This document shows, in pieces, positions 40,416 through 49,855 of a stretch of 64,000 bases of DNA; positions within the stretch are counted from its first letter, which is position 1, and each line of letters opens with the position of its first letter. The DNA is from Gemmatimonas aurantiaca T-27. GTDB taxonomy: Bacteria > Gemmatimonadota > Gemmatimonadetes > Gemmatimonadales > Gemmatimonadaceae. The position numbers and the translations under genes are program-made. A model generated the notes under the pieces. It did not search any database and was not told where the DNA came from. It saw only the letters and a program-made list of their open reading frames with translations. The stretch lies in assembly GCF_000010305.1 (NCBI RefSeq), contig NC_012489.1:2549646-2613645 (forward strand), read 5' to 3'.

Positions 40416-41552
40416 TCACTTGGGCTTGCGGGCCTTCCACATGGCCAACAGCTCCGCCTCACGGGCCGGCGAGAAACCGGTCTTGGGCGCGGCCTGCCGT
40501 TCGGCGGGCAGCGTCTTCCACCAAGCCAGTGTATCGCGCGCCGTGTCTTCCATCGGACGAATGGTCAGTCCGGCCTTGAGCTCCGGTGTCAGATCGAAGC
40601 GGGCAAAACCCGCCGTACGGCCACGCATCACCTGAAACACGGGCAGTTCACGTCCATAAGGCGCATGGCCTTGTTCACGCAGGAAGTCGGCATCGACCCA
40701 GGTGTAACTGGGATTGGCGCCAACACCCTTCTGCACCCGGGCGAGGAACTCCTTGAACGGCATGCCCCCCTGTGGGCCAACGCCGTTGAACACGCCGAAG
40801 GTGCGGCTCTCGCAGAGCGTGACGCAGAACTTCATGAGATCGCGTACATCGATGATCTGCACGTGATCGCTGCCATCGCCCGGCGCGAGCATCTCACCAC
40901 CACGCGCCGCGCGCACCGGCCAGTACGTGAACCGATCCGTGTCGTCTTCCGGTCCGACAATGAGTCCGGGACGTACCACCGTCACGCGCCCCGGCATGGC
41001 CGCGTGCGCCGCTTTCTCGGCATACGCCTTGGCGTGGCCATAGGTGAGCGGCTTGCCGGCTTCGATGGGCGAGTTCTCGAGCGTCAGCACCGGCGCATTG
41101 CTGTTCATCGGCACGGAGCTCAGGTCATAGTAGACCGAGCGCGTGGAGATGAAGAGATACTGGTCGACGGAGTCGCGCAGCACTTCGGTGGACAGCTTCA
41201 CCCACTCCGGAGCACTGGAGAGCGACGCCGATTCGTCGATGACCGCGTCCCACTTGCGGCCCTTCAAGGCGCTCAAGTCACTGGCGCGATCGCCCGCGAG
41301 CTCCTCGACGTCCTTGCCGAACATGCCCTTCCCGCTGCGACCACGATTGAAGATCGTGACTTGATGTCCGCGCTTGAGTGCTTCGCGCACGTTGTGCGGT
41401 CCGACAAAGCCGGTACCGCCGAGCACGAGGATCTTCTTGGGGGCCGGTGCCCATGCAGGCGCTGCACGCAGCAATCCTGGGGCGAGTGAGGCGGCAGAGG
41501 CGGCGCCCAGGGCGGCAAGCCCGGTACCGAGGAACTCGCGGCGGTTGTACAT
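40416..41552 (-). CDS. Tat-exported NAD-dependent epimerase/dehydratase-like protein
   Basis: The 378-residue product opens with a twin-arginine signal (MYNRREFLGTGLAALG). A Rossmann fold follows with the nucleotide motif VLGGTGFVGPHNV (about residues 42-55). The extended SDR Tyr/Lys pair is recognisable only weakly (LTYGHAKAYAEK, Tyr and Lys four apart). An NAD(P)-dependent activity on a sugar or isoprenoid-like substrate is possible, and a cofactor pre-loaded before Tat export would explain the signal. It is the first gene of the operon with DUF305 and LVIVD genes. Confidence 0.85.
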   Translation of the reverse strand: MYNRREFLGTGLAALGAASAASLAPGLLRAAPAWAPAPKKILVLGGTGFVGPHNVREALKRGHQVTIFNRGRSGKGMFGKDVEELAGDRASDLSALKGRKWDAVIDESASLSSAPEWVKLSTEVLRDSVDQYLFISTRSVYYDLSSVPMNSNAPVLTLENSPIEAGKPLTYGHAKAYAEKAAHAAMPGRVTVVRPGLIVGPEDDTDRFTYWPVRAARGGEMLAPGDGSDHVQIIDVRDLMKFCVTLCESRTFGVFNGVGPQGGMPFKEFLARVQKGVGANPSYTWVDADFLREQGHAPYGRELPVFQVMRGRTAGFARFDLTPELKAGLTIRPMEDTARDTLAWWKTLPAERQAAPKTGFSPAREAELLAMWKARKPK

Positions 41553-41633
41553 GGTGGGCAGGGCGTGGGTTCAGGGGCACAGCGCTGATCCCAAGTGTAC
41601 GACGCCATTCACCGAAACGTTAGAAGCACTCGC

Positions 41634-41656
41634 GGGTGAGCCCCGGCGGCTCACCC
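41634..41656 (-). terminator. Terminator of the caspase/C80-like gene
   Basis: GGGTGAGCC and GGCTCACCC form a 9-bp stem with a 5-base loop, about 20 bases after the stop at 41677 on the reverse strand. There is no clear T-run. Confidence 0.55.
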
Positions 41657-41676
41657 CGTCCAAGGTACCCCTCGGC

Positions 41677-42660
41677 TCACGCGGCGCCTGGCGTCACCAG
41701 CGCACCGCTGTAGAGCACGGTGCCTGCCGTTACCGCGTTGGCGCCCTGTCCGCCGTACTTGTTGACGATCTTCAGTGTGGCGTTTTTGTACTTGAAGACC
41801 AGCTTGCCGTACTTGTTGGATTCGTCACCCTGCGGCAGGTGCGTGCGGGCCTGCTGCAATTGCGCCTGGATGTCCTTGATGCCGTCGAACTGACGCTTGC
41901 CTTCATCGGTCTTTTTGAATTCGCCGCCGCCGCCGTGCAGCTTGGCATCCTGTGTGAAGGTCCGGCTGGCTTCCGCGAGCTCCATGTTGATGTCGATGAG
42001 CTCTTCCCGCTCGATCAGCGCATGTCCGGTCTGCGCGTTGTGCTGGATCTTGCCGGTGACGGCGCTCACGAGCGGATTGAACCCGAGCTGCACCAACTCA
42101 TACACCAGGCGATACGCAAAGCTGGTCTTGAGGTCATTGATCCCCATGGCCCCCTGATGGTTCACGTTCGCGCTGCGGTAGTCCTTGCAGCGCGCGCCAT
42201 AACACATGACCAGCGCGATCTTCTGGTGATCCTTCCGAGGGAGCACGCCCGACAGGAACGCCGCGAGTTGCGCGCTGCTGCACAGGTTGACCACACCCAC
42301 CTTGCCGATGGCGTTGGTGTAGGCCGTATCGGTGGTGCGGGGATCGCCATGAAGCACCAGATACACCTTCTCCGCCGATGCACAGGCCTGCCGAATGGTC
42401 TGCAGCGTGGTGGCATCGGTTGTGAACCCCACCATGGGTAGCTCTTGCACACACCGGTGCTCATTCACCTTGTGCTTGCCCAAAAACATGCGACCCAACC
42501 CTGAGCGCTGTTTTCGAGTCTCATAACGGTGGGTCAAGGCAAGAATGGTGCTGTCGGCGGCGCCTTTGGCGGTGCTGCCGATTTTGTCTTCGAAGTTGAG
42601 CACGACGTAACTCGACACGGCGATCCTGGGCTCGGGAATCTTCGGACGCCAGACGGACAT
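41677..42660 (-). CDS. Unknown protein with clan CD (caspase/C80-like) cysteine-peptidase pattern
   Basis: The product is 327 residues, with no signal peptide and no membrane helix. A strand-loop VYLVLHGD places His104 where clan CD peptidases have their catalytic His, and 49 residues later IALVMCYGAR places Cys153 after a hydrophobic strand. The spacing is like that in caspases and RTX-toxin C80 domains. Next come a helix (SFAYRLVYELVQLGF) and a strand-turn (LVSAVTGKIQHNAQTG), as in C80 self-processing domains. An Asn/Gln-rich and Lys-rich C-terminus ends in a possible beta module. No known family is recognised by eye; a peptidase role is inference. Neighbours are an operon of envelope proteins and a divergent S41 peptidase gene. 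Confidence 0.7.
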   Translation of the reverse strand: MSVWRPKIPEPRIAVSSYVVLNFEDKIGSTAKGAADSTILALTHRYETRKQRSGLGRMFLGKHKVNEHRCVQELPMVGFTTDATTLQTIRQACASAEKVYLVLHGDPRTTDTAYTNAIGKVGVVNLCSSAQLAAFLSGVLPRKDHQKIALVMCYGARCKDYRSANVNHQGAMGINDLKTSFAYRLVYELVQLGFNPLVSAVTGKIQHNAQTGHALIEREELIDINMELAEASRTFTQDAKLHGGGGEFKKTDEGKRQFDGIKDIQAQLQQARTHLPQGDESNKYGKLVFKYKNATLKIVNKYGGQGANAVTAGTVLYSGALVTPGAA

Positions 42661-42873
42661 GGAGACTGGATCTGGCAGACCATGATGTTACTCCCAAAAT
42701 GGATCGTTCGCGAAGCGCTGCGGTCGCTCTGCCTGGCAACGGGGGTCACTCAGAAACACTGCGTCACCACCACAGCACGGATGGACACCAGAAAGACAGA
42801 AACCCGTAGATCGCTCATCCGTAGGCACCCCAAAGGACCACCGCGTACCAATTTTCTCTCCAATGCCGGGACG

Positions 42874-44334
42874 ATGCCCACTGCCATTCCCCATGCGTTG
42901 TTGTTGTCGCTGACCGTTGTCGCGAGTTCGGCGCTGCTGGCACCCTCCGCTTTGGAGGGTCAACCGGCCACCTGCCGGACTTCGTTGGATTCGCTGGATA
43001 GCAAAGTCCGCACCAACTACGCCGGCCATCTGCTCGAAGTGACCGGCAACCGTGCGCAGGCGCACACGAACCTGCTGCACTCGCTGCGGGGGCGTGCTGA
43101 CACCACGCCGTTTCGCACATGTTATCCGGTGCTGTCGGCATATACGCAGTGGTATGCCGATCCACACTTGTTCGTCTTTCAGAGCCAGAGTGCCGACACG
43201 GCCACGGCGCATGACGTGCAGTCTCGTCTGCGACACATGGCTCTCACGGAGGAGGAGCTTCGGGCCTCGATCGTGCGACGCAGGAAAGTCGATGCCATCG
43301 AGGGTATCTGGTACGAAGGGAACCTGCGGCTCGGCGTTGTCCCGGATCCCTCGGGAAGTCCGGGTGCCTATGTTGCCGTGGTGCTGACAGCGGATACCGT
43401 CAGTTGGCCCGTCGGCACGGTGCGAGCGGAGATTCAACGCATGGCGCCAGACCGGTATCGTGTGAAGCTCTGGACACGGGCCTTTGCGGAGATCGACCTG
43501 TTGGCCACCCTGCACCGCAACGATCTGCTGCGCCTCTCACCAGGCATCTGGGGCAAGGCCTATCCGACCGATGCGCGGCGAGCAGACATGCTCGATCCGG
43601 TCGATGCCCATCGTCCGACCGTCGTCGTACGACAGCGTTCGGTCGTGGTCTCCATTCCCTCACACGATCCGCAATACACACGCCGTCTCGACAGCCTGAT
43701 CGGTGCGCATGATGAAGCGATACGATCCCGTCCCCTTCTGATCGTCGATCTTCGCGGTAACGAAGGCGGCGGCGCCGGCACCACCCGCGCGCTCAATCCG
43801 TACCTGGCCAGCACCACACGCAAACCCACGCCTTACGACAGCGGTACGGCCGTGATGCTCGCGTCGCCAGCCCAGTTGGCCTACGCACGCCGAATCGTTG
43901 GCGGCGACACCAGTGCCGCAGCCCGACGCATCCTGCAACGGCTGGAGACGGAAACGGGATCGCTGGTGCCGCTCGACGGCTTGCCGGGGAGTACGGGCGT
44001 TGAACCCAGTCATGCCGGTAACTGGCGCGTGGCGGTCATGGTCGATGGGGGCACAGTGAGCGCCGCGGAGGTGCTCGTTCTCAAAGCACTGCGGAGCACC
44101 AGGGCAGTGGTGATTGGAGAGGCAACCGCGGGCGCACTCGACTACCAGAGCACACAGGTCATTTCCTTGGGCACGGGCGATCGCCGTTGGGCGTTGGGCT
44201 ATCCCACCATCACGGCGCATGCCGATCTGCCGTTGCGTGGCATGCGGGGCAAAGGCATTGCCCCAGCAGTGCGGGTGCGATGGTCCTCCGTTGCCGATCC
44301 CATCACCGAGATGGAGCGCCGATTTGCGAAGTGA
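42874..44334 (+). CDS. S41 family peptidase (C-terminal-processing-protease-like), secreted
   Basis: The 486-residue product has a Sec signal (MPTAIPHALLLSLTVVASSA). The C-terminal half is the S41 core: PLLIVDLRGNEGGG, then VAVMVDGGTVSAAEVLVLKAL with the candidate nucleophile Ser, and VVIGEATAGALDY. Lys/Gln partners of the dyad are not obvious. The N-terminal half lacks a clear PDZ domain and is not assigned. It would cut proteins in the periplasm or outside. The frame extends upstream to 42529, but that part lacks signal-like features and overlaps the divergent gene. Confidence 0.82.
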   Translation: MPTAIPHALLLSLTVVASSALLAPSALEGQPATCRTSLDSLDSKVRTNYAGHLLEVTGNRAQAHTNLLHSLRGRADTTPFRTCYPVLSAYTQWYADPHLFVFQSQSADTATAHDVQSRLRHMALTEEELRASIVRRRKVDAIEGIWYEGNLRLGVVPDPSGSPGAYVAVVLTADTVSWPVGTVRAEIQRMAPDRYRVKLWTRAFAEIDLLATLHRNDLLRLSPGIWGKAYPTDARRADMLDPVDAHRPTVVVRQRSVVVSIPSHDPQYTRRLDSLIGAHDEAIRSRPLLIVDLRGNEGGGAGTTRALNPYLASTTRKPTPYDSGTAVMLASPAQLAYARRIVGGDTSAAARRILQRLETETGSLVPLDGLPGSTGVEPSHAGNWRVAVMVDGGTVSAAEVLVLKALRSTRAVVIGEATAGALDYQSTQVISLGTGDRRWALGYPTITAHADLPLRGMRGKGIAPAVRVRWSSVADPITEMERRFAK

Positions 44335-44472
44335 CCGCCGCCAAGAATTGCGCTGATGTCACCTCCTCCCGTTTCGCTGGCGCAATACCGTGCGATGCAC
44401 ATCATTCATATCATCACCGATCATCGCACGCGATAGTGGTCCGCACCCCACCACGATGCCTCGAGAGTTGCT

Positions 44473-44904
44473 GTGAAGAAGATGGTCGCCGTCGCATCAC
44501 CAGACGCCTACGTGCAAGGCTTGGATGGCTGGCGTCTGGAGCTGGTCACGACATTGCGCGCAGCCGTGCGTGCATCCAAAGCACTGAGTGAAGCCGTGAA
44601 GTGGGGACACCTCGTGTACTCCACAGAGAATCCCGTCTTGCTTATCCGCGCGGAAGACGAGCGTGTCCTCTTCGGCTTCTGGCGAGGTCAGCGATTGCAA
44701 GACATTGAACCACGCCTGCGACCCGGGGGCAAGTTCGAAATGGCGACGCTCGAACTGCGGGAAGGCATGAACATTCCTGCTGCTCGAGCCCGTCGCCTGG
44801 TCAAGGCCGCACTCGAACTCGATGCGACACTGGGCGATCCTCGACTGGCGTCGCCCAAGGTGCGAGCGAAAAAAGCCGCTGCGCTGAAAAAGCGATCCAG
44901 GTAG
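44473..44904 (+). CDS. DUF1801 family protein (YdhG-like)
   Basis: This 143-residue cytosolic protein shows the DUF1801 pattern: RLELVTTLRAAVRASKALSEAVKWGHLVYS, then VLFGFWRGQRL, and RLRPGGKFEMATLELREG. A Lys-rich tail (KVRAKKAAALKKRSR) follows. The family's function is unsettled. The start is GTG at 44473, with a possible ATG at 44482. It stands alone between the S41 gene and a small lipoprotein gene. Confidence 0.85.
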   Translation: MKKMVAVASPDAYVQGLDGWRLELVTTLRAAVRASKALSEAVKWGHLVYSTENPVLLIRAEDERVLFGFWRGQRLQDIEPRLRPGGKFEMATLELREGMNIPAARARRLVKAALELDATLGDPRLASPKVRAKKAAALKKRSR

Positions 44905-44926
44905 CGCTCACCCTCACCTACCGGCA

Positions 44927-45325
44927 ATGGTCCTAATTCGTCAGATACGCTCCCTGTGTGGCTTGACCGCGGTTGTACTGCTTGGAGGATGTGACAACCC
45001 CTTCGGAAGCAGAGACTGCACGCTCATCGGATGTGTTGGTGGGCTCCGCGTCACGCTGGACGCCCTGCCCACCAGCAGTTTCACCATCACGGCACAAGCT
45101 CCGGGCCAGACGCCAGAGGTCTTCAGCTGCGCCACGCCAGTCTCTTGCGGCACCGTACACACCTTCAGGGACTTCACGGCAAGCGAGGGCCAGATCGTCG
45201 TTACGACCGCGCAGGGAACTCTCACGCATCCCGTCCGGCCAGAGTATCGCGTGACCTATCCCAATGGGAAACAGTGCGGCCCTGAGTGTCGATCAGCGTC
45301 GGTCACCGTTTCTATCCCAAAATAG
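44927..45325 (+). CDS. Small Cys-containing lipoprotein, unknown
   Basis: The 132-residue product has a lipoprotein signal (lipobox LLGGC). The mature part is beta-rich with six further cysteines (RDCTLIGC, FSCATPVSCG, KQCGPECRS), likely paired as disulfides, and resembles a carboxypeptidase-regulatory or Ig-like domain in its strand pattern. No family is recognised. It lies 22 bases after the DUF1801 gene and is followed by a bidirectional terminator. Confidence 0.68.
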   Translation: MVLIRQIRSLCGLTAVVLLGGCDNPFGSRDCTLIGCVGGLRVTLDALPTSSFTITAQAPGQTPEVFSCATPVSCGTVHTFRDFTASEGQIVVTTAQGTLTHPVRPEYRVTYPNGKQCGPECRSASVTVSIPK

Positions 45326-45342
45326 AACAGACCTGTTGCCAC

Positions 45343-45375
45343 AACGGGCCCGATGCATTTTGCACCGGGCCCGTT
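45343..45375. terminator. Bidirectional terminator
   Basis: AACGGGCCC pairs with GGGCCCGTT (9 bp, 15-base loop) in the 69-base gap between convergent genes. TCTCGTTT follows on the forward strand and TGTGG on the reverse, so it is stronger for the lipoprotein gene. Confidence 0.8.
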
Positions 45376-45394
45376 CTCGTTTCACCAGCGACGA

Positions 45395-48300
45395 TCAGCG
45401 ATCGTGCTGCGTGCTCTTCTTCTCGTTCTGCTGCAGGTTCTCTTCGCTCATCCAGTACTTCGGCCCGTACTTGCGGGCCACCGGCCACTCCTCGTCGAGC
45501 GACGTGGCATCGTACAACACACCGCCCTTCATGACCCACTTCATGTCCAGCGTGTTCTGGATCTTCTCCAGTGGGTTGCTGTTGAGAATCATGAGATCGG
45601 CCAGCTTGCCCACTTCGAGCGAGCCCAGATCCTTGTCGGCACCAAGGAAACGCGCACTCTGCAGCGATGCCACTTCCAGCGTACCGTGCGCACCGAGCCC
45701 CGGTTCACCCATCCACACTTCCCAGTGGGCGGCCAGGCCGTGCAGTTCGCCATGTGAACCCAGGGCCGAATATCCGCCGGCCTTGATCACATCGGCCATC
45801 GCCTGCGAGATGATCGGGTAGCTGTAGTCGGTCTTGGGACGCAGTTGCCGCACACGCAACGGCGAGATCAGGCTGCGCCACGGGAACCACGTGCGGATCT
45901 TCGCATCCGTCCACCAGTCACGCTCGGCGAACCAGTACTCGATGTTCCAGCTCGACGGGCCACTCACCACCAGCGTGGGCGAGTAGGTCGCTTCGGCCTT
46001 GCCGAGGAACGTAGATACATCGGAGTACATCAGAACTTCGCCGTGCGAGTGTTCCCATCCGGTCTGACCGTCCATGATCATGCCGAGATTTTCGAAGAGC
46101 GTACCACCTTCGGACGTCACGTTCAGGTTGGCCACACGCGCCGCATCGGTGAGCCACTGACGCTGGTCGCGACGCGGCTGCGCATACTGCTTGATCTGCA
46201 CCGCGCCCCAGCTCTTGAGACGAGCCACGGTGGCCTGCGCGATCGCGTAGCTGGAGATGTCGTTCGTGCGCGCGCCATCGCCGCGGCTCACGTTGTCACC
46301 CGTGCTGAAGGTACGCGATCCGATCATGTCGCCCGTTTCGATCAGCTCACCGGTCGGGAAGACGTTCTGGCTCCACGTGCTCACGTCCATCGACGACGTC
46401 ACGCCGTACGCGAGGTAAATGGACTGCTCGAAGTCGTGCGGCGGCCGCATGCCACGCCACTCGCGATAGTGGTGCGCATGCATGTCGACCCATCCGGGGA
46501 TGATCGTCTTGCCTGCGGCATCGACCACCTTACCCGCACCGGCCGTGCTGCAGTTGGCTGCCACACAGGTGATACGACCATCCTTGATCACGATCGTGCC
46601 GCGCTCGATCACCTCACGCTTGTTCATCGTGAGAATGCGCGCCCCCGTGATGGCCACCGTACCCTTGGCCACGGCGCCACGCGCACCACTCACCGAGAGC
46701 GTGACCGTGTCCGTCTTCTTGGTATCGACGTTGTGCGAGAAGTACTGCTTCGCACTGCCCCACTCGAGCGACTTGGCGTCCCGCCAGCGCGGGAAGATGC
46801 CGCCATCACGCGAGAGCTGCGTGACCGGGAAGATGCCGCGACGCTTTTCGATGCGTTCCGCATCACCGCCCGTGCCGCCCCATGCCATCGCCGTCACGTA
46901 CACATTGTCGCCTTCCTGGAAGGCCACCCACTGTCCATCGGGGCTCGGCACGATTTCATCGGCCGCCGGGAACGTCAGGTGCGTGCGCTTGTCGCTGCCA
47001 TCGAGCTTGACGCTCATGAGGGCCACGCCGCCCGGTGCACCGGGGCGATTCGCGCGCTGCTCCGGATAGAACAACCGTCCTTCCGGACCAAAGCTCGGAC
47101 GCAGCAACTGACGACGCGCTTCATTGCCCTGCGCCGCGCCGGTGGGCTTGATGGCCGACGCCACGGTGATGCCCGTGTCGTTGCCCGCCGCGCTGAAGCG
47201 CACGAGATCATACCAGGCATTGTGGGTGATGGTACGGCCGCGCGCCGTGGCGCCCTCGCCGAGACCGACCACCACCTGCGCACCATCGGGCGTCCAGACG
47301 GGATCGACGTAGTCACCCGGATCACGTGTGAGCTTCACCGGCGCACCGCCCGTGATGGCCACCTTGTACATGTTGCCCCGTGCGGCGTCATCGAACGTCA
47401 CGAACGCCACCCACTTGCCGTCGGGACTGATCGCCGGCGCGTACTCGAGCGGCTTGAACGTGTCCGGTGTGAGACGCTTGGGCGTACCCGTCGCACCATC
47501 CTGCGCGTAGATGTGTCCGAGCGCCTGGAAGACGATCTTCTTGCCATCGGTCGTGGAGGCGGGCCAACGCACGAACTGCGCTTCCACGGGTCCATCGCTG
47601 ATGCGGAACTCCTTGCGTGCCATCTCGGAGATGGTGCGATGCACCTTGGCCGAGAAGGGGATGGTGGTCACCGCACCGGTGGCAGCGGCCACGCGACGGA
47701 TCTTGCCACCCTGCGTGATCACGAGGCTCTGTCCGTCCGCCGCCCACCGATAGCGGGGTAACGCGCCCAAGACCTTGCCGGCACTGATCGCCACGGGCTC
47801 GATCGGGTCCATCAGCATGCGCTCGGTACCGGTCTTCAGGTCGCGCAGCCAAAGGGCCGAGCGCGGGCCGTATTTGTGGCCCTTGAAGTCGAGCACGCCG
47901 TCCGGAATATGACGGGCAAACGCGAGCCAACGACCATCGGGCGAGATCTCGGGAGCGGCACCACCACCGCTCGAGAAACGACCGGCTGCGGCACCGACGT
48001 TCTCACCACTCGTCACGTCGACCACTTCACCGGTCTCGAAACTCCAGCGGCGCAACTGCAACTGGCCCGCCGTGAGGTCCTTGGTGGTCACGTTCGACAT
48101 GTTCACGTGATAGTACAGGAACTTCCCGTCCTTGCTCACGCTCGGCCAGACACCACCGGTCACGAGCTGGACGCCCTGTCCACCATCGCGGTGGTACATG
48201 TAGAGACCACCGGCACCACCGCCGCCTTCGGCGTTTCCGCCACCGCTGCGACGCACGATGATGAAACGGCCGTCAGGGGTCCACGCCGGTTCGGCCATGT

Positions 48301-48760
48301 TGGACGCATTGTCGGTGGCCACCGCACGCGGGTTGCTACCGTCGGCGTTCATCACCCAGAGGTTCTGCATGCCGCGCCGATCGGTGATGAACGCGACCAG
48401 CTTGCCATCGGGCGACACACGTGGCTGGTAGTTGAGGGCCACGCCGCTGTTCTGCGTCAGGACCTCGGCGTCGCCACCAGTGGCGCGCATGCGATACACA
48501 TGTCCGAGCAGATCGAAATAGATCCACTGTCCGTCGGCCGTGATGTCGGTGGACATCCACGTGCCTTCGGTGGTGGTGAAGTCGATGTCACGCGTCTTGC
48601 CACGCGCGGCCGTAATGTCCCATTGCTCGCCGGCAGCACGCGCCTGGGCGGCTGGCGGCGTCGGTGCCTGCGCCGGGAGTAAGGCGGGGTCCAGGGCAGC
48701 GGCTGCGGCCAAGGCGGCGGCGAGTACACCTGCCGCCGTGCGGACGTCCCAGTGTTTCAT
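45395..48760 (-). CDS. Secreted amidohydrolase with N-terminal TolB-type propeller
   Basis: The 1121-residue product has a Sec signal (MKHWDVRTAAGVLAAALAAA). The first about 700 residues hold repeated TolB/PD40 blades (DGQWIYFDLLGHVYRM, DGKLVAFITDRRGMQNLWVM, DGKWVAFVTFDDAARGNMY). The C-terminal amidohydrolase domain shows the metal pair HAH in GWVDMHAHHYREW, a substrate-side GWEHSHGEV, and the closing LGSLEVGKLADLMIL. It should hydrolyse a C-N bond in a periplasmic substrate such as a peptide or cyclic amide; which one is unknown. GGGAGAG precedes the start at 48760. The frame stays open to 49561, but that stretch is a shadow of the divergent hydrolase gene. Confidence 0.9.
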   Translation of the reverse strand: MKHWDVRTAAGVLAAALAAAAALDPALLPAQAPTPPAAQARAAGEQWDITAARGKTRDIDFTTTEGTWMSTDITADGQWIYFDLLGHVYRMRATGGDAEVLTQNSGVALNYQPRVSPDGKLVAFITDRRGMQNLWVMNADGSNPRAVATDNASNMAEPAWTPDGRFIIVRRSGGGNAEGGGGAGGLYMYHRDGGQGVQLVTGGVWPSVSKDGKFLYYHVNMSNVTTKDLTAGQLQLRRWSFETGEVVDVTSGENVGAAAGRFSSGGGAAPEISPDGRWLAFARHIPDGVLDFKGHKYGPRSALWLRDLKTGTERMLMDPIEPVAISAGKVLGALPRYRWAADGQSLVITQGGKIRRVAAATGAVTTIPFSAKVHRTISEMARKEFRISDGPVEAQFVRWPASTTDGKKIVFQALGHIYAQDGATGTPKRLTPDTFKPLEYAPAISPDGKWVAFVTFDDAARGNMYKVAITGGAPVKLTRDPGDYVDPVWTPDGAQVVVGLGEGATARGRTITHNAWYDLVRFSAAGNDTGITVASAIKPTGAAQGNEARRQLLRPSFGPEGRLFYPEQRANRPGAPGGVALMSVKLDGSDKRTHLTFPAADEIVPSPDGQWVAFQEGDNVYVTAMAWGGTGGDAERIEKRRGIFPVTQLSRDGGIFPRWRDAKSLEWGSAKQYFSHNVDTKKTDTVTLSVSGARGAVAKGTVAITGARILTMNKREVIERGTIVIKDGRITCVAANCSTAGAGKVVDAAGKTIIPGWVDMHAHHYREWRGMRPPHDFEQSIYLAYGVTSSMDVSTWSQNVFPTGELIETGDMIGSRTFSTGDNVSRGDGARTNDISSYAIAQATVARLKSWGAVQIKQYAQPRRDQRQWLTDAARVANLNVTSEGGTLFENLGMIMDGQTGWEHSHGEVLMYSDVSTFLGKAEATYSPTLVVSGPSSWNIEYWFAERDWWTDAKIRTWFPWRSLISPLRVRQLRPKTDYSYPIISQAMADVIKAGGYSALGSHGELHGLAAHWEVWMGEPGLGAHGTLEVASLQSARFLGADKDLGSLEVGKLADLMILNSNPLEKIQNTLDMKWVMKGGVLYDATSLDEEWPVARKYGPKYWMSEENLQQNEKKSTQHDR

Positions 48761-48939
48761 CTGCTGATCTCTCCCGTGATGGACATCGGTGCCAGAGGCT
48801 CTCCTTCTGGACTGTCCGCGCCTGAACACGGACGACGGCTGTGTTACGCTGTGTGGCACAGAAACGATGTCCCCGAAGAACGCGCGGGATCGCGTCGTCG
48901 TCCAGACTCGGTCGGTCCCTGCCCAGGAACTACTGAGCA

Positions 48940-49821
48940 GTGTCACCAACCGCGCTGTTGGTTGGCGCGGTCTCCGACGATACTTCAGGAGTGACCGAGT
49001 CCATCCCCGCTTCACTCCGGATTGTCCGGGGGGCCAACCGCACGCTGGGTCGTGTGGCACCCTCCCTGACCGCGCGATTGAATCAGCAGTTGTTCTCCAT
49101 GCCGCGTCGGCACGCCCCACGCGACTGGGAGTTGGCGCTGGAGATGCTGGCCACGCGCCGTCGACTGAGCGACGGCCTCTCGCTCCTGGAAGCCGGCGAT
49201 GGTCCGACGGTGGCGTTGATCCACGGGTGGGAAGGACGCGCCACGCAGTTCGCCACCTTTGTCCCACCCCTGCTGCAGGCGGGATATCGCATCCTAGCCA
49301 TCGACGGACCGGCCCATGGACGATCCAGTGGACGCCGAGCAGATCCCTATCGGTTCGCCGATGCGCTCGCCCGGGTATCGCGCGAGTTCGGACCGTTACA
49401 TGGCCTGGTCGGCCATTCGATGGGGGGTGGCAGCATCGCCATCGCATTGGCCGCCGGGCTGGAGGCGCGGCGGGTGGTGAGTATCGCCAGTCCGGCATCG
49501 CTGCGGGATGTGCTGGGTCGGTATGCCGCCGTGATGCAGATGCCGCCGCGTGCCACGACACGATTCATTGAGCGATTCCATCACCACGTGGTGCGGCGTG
49601 GCCATCGCCCCGTGGATGTGCTGGAACTTCTCGAACACGTGGATACGGCAGCGCTGGTCATTCACGCCCGTGATGATCGTGAAGTGCCTTTCAGCGATGG
49701 TGAACGCATCGCGGCGCACTGGCGCCAGGCGGCGCTGATGCCGGTGGACGGGCTGGGACATCGCCGCATCCTGCGTGACGCGGCCGTGGTCGACGCCACC
49801 GTCGCGTTCCTGCGGGGCTGA
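48940..49821 (+). CDS. Alpha/beta hydrolase
   Basis: The product is up to 293 residues. The hydrolase core has IHGWEG (oxyanion strand), the nucleophile elbow GHSMGG with its serine, the acid in HARDDREV and the histidine in GLGHRRI. This is the usual fold of esterases, lipases and haloperoxidases; no substrate can be read. The N-terminal 55 residues are basic and amphipathic, without an export signal. The chosen start is GTG at 48940; a GTG at 48991 is an alternative. Confidence 0.88.
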   Translation: MSPTALLVGAVSDDTSGVTESIPASLRIVRGANRTLGRVAPSLTARLNQQLFSMPRRHAPRDWELALEMLATRRRLSDGLSLLEAGDGPTVALIHGWEGRATQFATFVPPLLQAGYRILAIDGPAHGRSSGRRADPYRFADALARVSREFGPLHGLVGHSMGGGSIAIALAAGLEARRVVSIASPASLRDVLGRYAAVMQMPPRATTRFIERFHHHVVRRGHRPVDVLELLEHVDTAALVIHARDDREVPFSDGERIAAHWRQAALMPVDGLGHRRILRDAAVVDATVAFLRG

Positions 49822-49855
49822 GCGCGCGGCATCGCACACGCATCAGCCATCGGCT

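Noticed and set aside
42529-42873. N-terminal extension of the S41 peptidase to 42529
   Set aside because: It would place 115 residues without signal features ahead of a good Sec signal and would overlap the divergent gene.
48761-49561. Possible 267-residue N-terminal extension of the amidohydrolase
   Set aside because: The added sequence is Arg/Pro/Trp-rich shadow translation of the divergent alpha/beta hydrolase gene, and a clear signal peptide begins at 48760.
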